A stretch of 26,685 bases of DNA from a virus. The number at the start of each line of letters is the position of its first letter. Positions within the stretch are counted from its first letter, which is position 1. A program made the translations under genes and the position numbers. The notes beneath the pieces are model-generated. The model did no database searches and was not told the DNA's origin. It saw nothing but the letters and a program-made list of their open reading frames with translations. Of this stretch, positions 24,598-26,685 are shown one piece after another. The DNA is taken from the IMG/VR virus record IMGVR_UViG_3300042507_008775, positions 1 through 26,685 of that record. The stretch is one strand, 5' to 3'.

Positions 24598-24973
24598 AAC
24601 TATAAAGATTTATGAGGATTTTTTGTAGTTCCAAGTATTCTTCAAATACTTCTCCTTGTTCTTCGCATATTTCAATCAAAGTTGAAGAATCTTGAGTTGT
24701 TCTGAGGGTTGTGTTTTGAAAATCTAATTCAACGAAAATATTGTATAAATCCACAAAGTCTGGGAGTTTTTCAACTTCTTTTTTAAATTTTTCAGATAAA
24801 ATAAAAACGAAGGTCTTATCTTTATCCATCATTTTATCATACATTTCATTAAGAAGCGTATCAAAGTTGAATTTTATATTTTCAATTTTTTCAGTAGAAC
24901 TTGTAATAACATTTGTTAATTCTTCAATATTAGTCCTATCCTCAAAAGATTCAGAAGCTGCTAAAGCAACCAT
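24596..24973 (-). CDS. Acidic helical protein of unknown function
   Basis: This 125-residue protein begins MVALAASESFEDRTNIEEL and is acidic and mostly helical, with a long amphipathic stretch (NVITSSTEKIENIKFNF, and LSEKFKKEVEKLPDFVDLYN). No family is recognised. The region just upstream of the ATG is open in the same frame for 12 codons and would read ERKKLLKLLVMVALAAS, a basic-then-hydrophobic helix. It has no ATG of its own and is preceded by a TGA. A short ORF from 25037 ends at a CCT-TGA directly before it in another frame, so the true N-terminus may be longer by frameshift. It is followed at once by a terminator. Upstream lie a 270-bp leader with repeats and a promoter-like element. 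Confidence 0.7.
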   Translation of the reverse strand: MVALAASESFEDRTNIEELTNVITSSTEKIENIKFNFDTLLNEMYDKMMDKDKTFVFILSEKFKKEVEKLPDFVDLYNIFVELDFQNTTLRTTQDSSTLIEICEEQGEVFEEYLELQKILINLYS

Positions 24974-25063
24974 AACAAGTAATTTTAATAATTTTTTACG
25001 CTCAAGGATTCAAGAAAATACTCTTATTCATATACATAATTAAATCTACTAACTTTCTGAATA

Positions 25064-25102
25064 AAATCCTCAAGTTGATTTTGTAATCAACTATGAGGAT
25101 TT
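25064..25102. repeat. Large hairpin (17-bp stem, one bulge, 4-base loop)
   Basis: The left arm is AAATCCTCA plus AGTTGATT and the right arm is AATCAACT, a bulged A, then TGAGGATTT; the loop is TTGT. All 17 stem pairs are perfect. The right arm belongs to a 24-bp direct repeat that recurs at 25161-25184, where only the outer CCTCA/TGAGG pairing survives. It is not followed by a U-run long enough to be a standard terminator. Confidence 0.85.
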
Positions 25103-25160
25103 AAATTTTCTTTAATGTAATATGAAATTCAACCATCTTTAATATTAAACCCTCAAAAAA

Positions 25161-25184
25161 TTTGTAATCAACTATGAGGATTTA
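25161..25184. repeat. Second copy of the 24-bp direct repeat
   Basis: The 24 bases beginning TTTGTAATCAACTATGAGG are identical to 25080-25103, 81 bp away. Similarity continues on both sides at lower identity (TTAAACCCTCAA against TAAAATCCTCAA on the left, and a shared TTTAA to the right). Two copies only, so it is not a CRISPR array. Confidence 0.85.
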
Positions 25185-25210
25185 GATTTCCCTTTAAGCA
25201 AATAGAAAAT

Positions 25211-25218
25211 TATATATC
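25211..25218 (-). promoter_or_regulatory. GATATATA element (site 5)
   Basis: Minus-strand ATTTTTGATATATAATTTT, preceded by a T-rich run like sites 1 and 2. The nearest complete minus-strand gene begins only at 24973, so a transcript from here would have a leader of about 240 bases containing both direct repeats and the hairpin. Confidence 0.45.
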
Positions 25219-25244
25219 AAAAATAATTATTATTTTTTAGTCAT

Positions 25245-25421
25245 TTAGCAAAATATACCTAAAACTGTAATCATAGATAAAATAATAATGATGCAATATG
25301 AGATATAGGTATACTTTTTACTTGGTAAAAGATATTTCCAATATGTGACTAAAGTATTGAGAATAAAATGCAACCCAACAAGACATAATACAATAAAAAT
25401 GGGGATTATAAAGTTTTTCAT
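25245..25421 (-). CDS. Small two-segment membrane protein
   Basis: The ATG at 25421 opens a 58-residue frame. The protein reads MKNFIIPIFIVLCLVGLHFI, then a short polar stretch with YWKYLLPSKKYTY, then a second hydrophobic segment (YCIIIILSMITVLGIFC). Two predicted membrane helices (about 4-22 and 40-57) are joined by a Lys-rich loop. It has no family I recognise. It starts 4 bases after the stop of a 25-residue hydrophobic ORF, so the two may be translated together. Small two-helix phage proteins can be holins, superinfection-exclusion or host-takeover factors; none is supported specifically. Confidence 0.6.
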   Translation of the reverse strand: MKNFIIPIFIVLCLVGLHFILNTLVTYWKYLLPSKKYTYISYCIIIILSMITVLGIFC

Positions 25422-25425
25422 AGTA

Positions 25426-25503
25426 TTAGATGAAAATGTGAATAATAGACAAAATAATGCTAATTGAAATAATTAAATCAGATATTGATTTTTTAGTTTT
25501 CAT
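25426..25503 (-). CDS. 25-residue single-span membrane peptide
   Basis: The frame MKTKKSISDLIISISIILSI runs from the ATG at 25503 and ends IHIFI, with a basic N-terminus and one hydrophobic helix. It lies 22 bases after the 25526 gene stop and 4 bases before the two-helix protein. At this length it could occur by chance in A+T-rich DNA. The clean basic-then-hydrophobic pattern and tight packing favour a real gene, weakly. Confidence 0.4.
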   Translation of the reverse strand: MKTKKSISDLIISISIILSIIHIFI

Positions 25504-25525
25504 AGTGGATTTAAAGTAAATTAAA

Positions 25526-25768
25526 TTAAATATCGGAATCAGTTTCATCATCTTCATGGCTGAGAAGATTATTATTAAAAAAATCCCATCCATCTTCATC
25601 TAAAAATACACCTTCCTGATTTTCTTCATCGATGTATAAAGTTGTTATAGGATAATCTAAAAAAAGAACATTGTCTTCTTCATCTTCAAATCTTCTGTAT
25701 ACGATTTGAAACTCATCCATAGATTCAGGTACTTTGTTAAAAAAATCTCGTAGTTCTTTAATTCTCAT
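25526..25768 (-). CDS. Small acidic protein, unknown
   Basis: This 80-residue, very acidic protein starts MRIKELRDFFNKVPESMDEF and continues with two strand-like segments (QIVYRRFEDEEDNVLFLDYP, ITTLYIDEEN) and an Asp/Glu-rich tail (SHEDDETDSDI). The helix-then-hairpin pattern with PITTLYIDEEN is familiar from small hypothetical phage proteins. The high acidity would allow DNA mimicry or binding of a basic partner, but that is only a possibility. It follows the HTH gene by 2 bases and is presumably co-transcribed with it. Confidence 0.75.
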   Translation of the reverse strand: MRIKELRDFFNKVPESMDEFQIVYRRFEDEEDNVLFLDYPITTLYIDEENQEGVFLDEDGWDFFNNNLLSHEDDETDSDI

Positions 25769-25770
25769 AG

Positions 25771-25992
25771 TTATTGTTTTTTTAATTCTTCAATATTCAA
25801 CTGACTTACATCCTGAAATTTCAAACCATGCCCTAAAAGAAAAGTTTGTATTAACTCACTTTCTTTGATAGATAGTTCTGTCTTTCTTTGGATTTTCGCC
25901 ATGATTGTTGAATAGTTGATATTACACTCTTCGCAAATCTTTTTAATCTTGACGATATCACTTAACCGAATTAAATCTTCGATTGTAATCAT
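25771..25992 (-). CDS. Small helix-turn-helix DNA-binding protein
   Basis: This is a 73-residue protein. Residues about 14-47 (KIKKICEECNINYSTIMAKI followed by QRKTELSIKESELI) form a helix-turn-helix pattern like that of small Cro/XRE-type regulators: helix, CNINYSTI turn and recognition helix. The C-terminus (LNIEELKKQ) is a further short helix. It may regulate its own promoter; an inverted repeat at 26015-26033 lies 23 bases upstream of the ATG. The overall function is inferred. It starts a two- to four-gene minus-strand unit. Confidence 0.7.
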   Translation of the reverse strand: MITIEDLIRLSDIVKIKKICEECNINYSTIMAKIQRKTELSIKESELIQTFLLGHGLKFQDVSQLNIEELKKQ

Positions 25993-26014
25993 TGGATTTC
26001 TTTGTTACGAATTT

Positions 26015-26033
26015 TTGCAATTATTATATGCAA
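26015..26033. promoter_or_regulatory. TTGCA inverted repeat, possible operator of the HTH gene
   Basis: TTGCA (26015-26019) and TGCAA (26029-26033) form an inverted repeat with a 9-base spacer. On the minus strand this reads TTGCATATAATAATTGCAA and contains a TATAAT-like box, 23-41 bases before the ATG at 25992. A third partial TTGCGG half-site lies upstream. A repressor bound here would cover the promoter. Confidence 0.35.
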
Positions 26034-26065
26034 TTCCGCAAATTTGTTCAAAAAACAAAGTAATC

Positions 26066-26091
26066 AAAAAAATGCCCTCAAAAGAGGGCAT
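26066..26091 (-). terminator. Rho-independent terminator of the 26096-26452 gene
   Basis: An 8-bp stem (ATGCCCTC/GAGGGCAT, loop AAAA) is followed on the minus strand by a T-run. It lies 4 bases after the stop codon at 26096 and separates this gene from the HTH unit. Confidence 0.9.
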
Positions 26092-26095
26092 TCTA

Positions 26096-26452
26096 TTACT
26101 TCTTTTTATTGCCTCTTTTTGATGGTTTTGTATCACCATCGGTAGATTTAGGTAAAGCAGATGCGGGTTTTCTTCCTCTCTTCTTTACAGTTATTTCTTT
26201 TTCTGTTGATACTTTTTTAGCACTTTTTTTACCAACAGTTTCAACTTCTTTCAAAAATTTAACAGGTGATTTCTCTTTTTTAGTCTTTTTAGTTTTTGAA
26301 GTTTTTTCTTCAACGACTGGAACACTTGAAGCAGGAGTTGATTCTGCATTTGAAATCTCTGATGCCTTTGAAAAGATATGAAGATAATCTTTTAAAAAGA
26401 AATAAATTGAACCAATTATAAAAATTGATATAGTAAATACGAAAAATGACAT
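26096..26452 (-). CDS. Membrane-anchored Lys-rich protein with AT-hook-like motif
   Basis: This is a 118-residue protein. Residues 2-22 (SFFVFTISIFIIGSIYFF) form a single N-terminal membrane helix. A Ser/Thr/Ala linker follows, then a strongly basic C-terminal tail with KKTKKEK, KKSAKK and VKKRGRKPAS. The RGRK(P) core resembles an AT-hook (core RGRP) flanked by Lys, as in H1-like tails. The N-terminal span with no charged residue before it suggests an Nout-Cin or Nin-Cout anchor; orientation is undecided. A cytoplasmic tail could hold DNA at the membrane. An ATG at 26452 lies 29 bases below a promoter-like element, and a terminator follows. Confidence 0.72.
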   Translation of the reverse strand: MSFFVFTISIFIIGSIYFFLKDYLHIFSKASEISNAESTPASSVPVVEEKTSKTKKTKKEKSPVKFLKEVETVGKKSAKKVSTEKEITVKKRGRKPASALPKSTDGDTKPSKRGNKKK

Positions 26453-26481
26453 AAATATATCGTTATTTTTAAGGTAAAAAG

Positions 26482-26489
26482 TATATATC
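26482..26489 (-). promoter_or_regulatory. GATATATA element (site 6)
   Basis: Minus-strand TCGGGATATATACTTTTT, 29 bases before the ATG at 26452, in the 53-bp gap between two minus-strand genes. Spacing to the ATG is close to sites 4 and 10995-11010. Confidence 0.45.
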
Positions 26490-26505
26490 CCGATTAAAAT
26501 GCGAT

Positions 26506-26685
26506 TTAATCAATATGTTTTTTTCTTTTGTATGCTTCTAATCGTACCAAAATATTATTTTCTTCAAGCATAAATCCTTCTTTATTCATATTATCAATAA
26601 GTTTTTTTAGAATAGGATTTATACTATCTTCTTTAAGATCAATTTTAGGTTGCTTCATAGGTCTAAAGGCATTTTTATTTTCCAT
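26506..26685 (-). CDS. Small charged protein at the window edge
   Basis: The frame reads MENKNAFRPMKQPKIDLKED and ends with AYKRKKHID, 59 residues with the ATG exactly at the last base of the window. An earlier start outside cannot be excluded. The protein is short, charged and helical (ILKKLIDNMNKEGFMLEE) and has no recognised family. It precedes the membrane/AT-hook-like gene on the same strand, separated by site 6. Confidence 0.55.
   Translation of the reverse strand: MENKNAFRPMKQPKIDLKEDSINPILKKLIDNMNKEGFMLEENNILVRLEAYKRKKHID

Larger units (their letters stand above)
24974..25244 (-). other. Leader region of about 270 bp with hairpin and repeats
   Basis: No complete gene is supported here. 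From the minus strand it holds the promoter-like element at 25211-25218, two copies of a 24-bp direct repeat (25161-25184 and 25080-25103), the large hairpin at 25064-25102, and an 11-codon ORF (25002-25037) that ends at CCT-TGA next to the downstream gene. The whole looks like an RNA leader of the 24596-24973 gene, or a separate small RNA. Confidence 0.5.

Noticed and set aside
25064-25184. CRISPR array
   Set aside because: Only two repeat copies with unequal flanks, one of them part of a hairpin, and no cas genes.
1-26685. tRNA genes
   Set aside because: No cloverleaf with a GTTCRA loop and matching acceptor stem was found outside coding sequence; a dedicated scan could still reveal one.

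Overview
This window looks like part of a large, A+T-rich, T4-like contractile-tailed phage genome. The phage character rests on a recognisable set of T4-type genes: a sliding clamp, the C-terminal half of a family B DNA polymerase, a UvsX recombinase, a gp41-type helicase, gp13- and gp14-like neck proteins, a gp16-like small terminase, a gp5-like spike and tube-fold baseplate proteins. All are far from T4 itself. A Bacteroidota host is plausible but not proven. One clear promoter (in front of the exonuclease gene) carries the Bacteroidota-type -7 box TANNTTTG, and strong Shine-Dalgarno sequences are rare.

Layout. (1) Positions 1-5405, minus strand: two very large virion structural genes, the first cut by the window edge. 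(2) Positions 5406-5546: a divergent control region. (3) Positions 5547-10944, plus strand: a compact replication/recombination operon (clamp, polymerase C-half, uvsX, a small unknown protein, helicase, and an unknown protein with a possible clamp-binding tail). (4) Positions 11033-14602, plus strand: a gp14-like neck/lectin-like fusion, the small terminase, and a degenerate sugar-nucleotide reductase-like protein, closed by a bidirectional terminator at about 14604-14637. (5) Positions 14653-15363, minus strand: a stand-alone PolB-type 3'-5' exonuclease with its own promoter. (6) Positions 15416-24515, minus strand: a tail/baseplate/neck cluster. In transcription order it holds gp13-like neck, a DUF3008-like protein, a tube-fold protein with a very long 16-residue-repeat tail, a gp5-like spike without lysozyme, a large GTGNQ-repeat protein and a small tube-fold protein. 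(7) Positions 24596-26685, minus strand: an accessory region of small genes (acidic proteins, two tiny membrane peptides, an HTH protein, a membrane-anchored Lys-rich AT-hook-like protein) with two terminators and a hairpin/direct-repeat element.

How it fits together. The plus-strand operon supplies the replisome core, but the polymerase is present only from the fingers onwards. The exonuclease and palm motif A half must be encoded elsewhere. The minus-strand clusters build the neck, tail tube initiator, spike and baseplate.

The most interesting regulatory signal is an octamer, GATATATA on the minus strand. By eye I find it exactly six times, always between genes or just ahead of a minus-strand gene, at the gaps where a transcription unit could begin. 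It is a good candidate for the phage's own late-promoter element. Two of these sites share a longer block of about 47 bp. I had no database or folding tools; family calls come from motif recognition.
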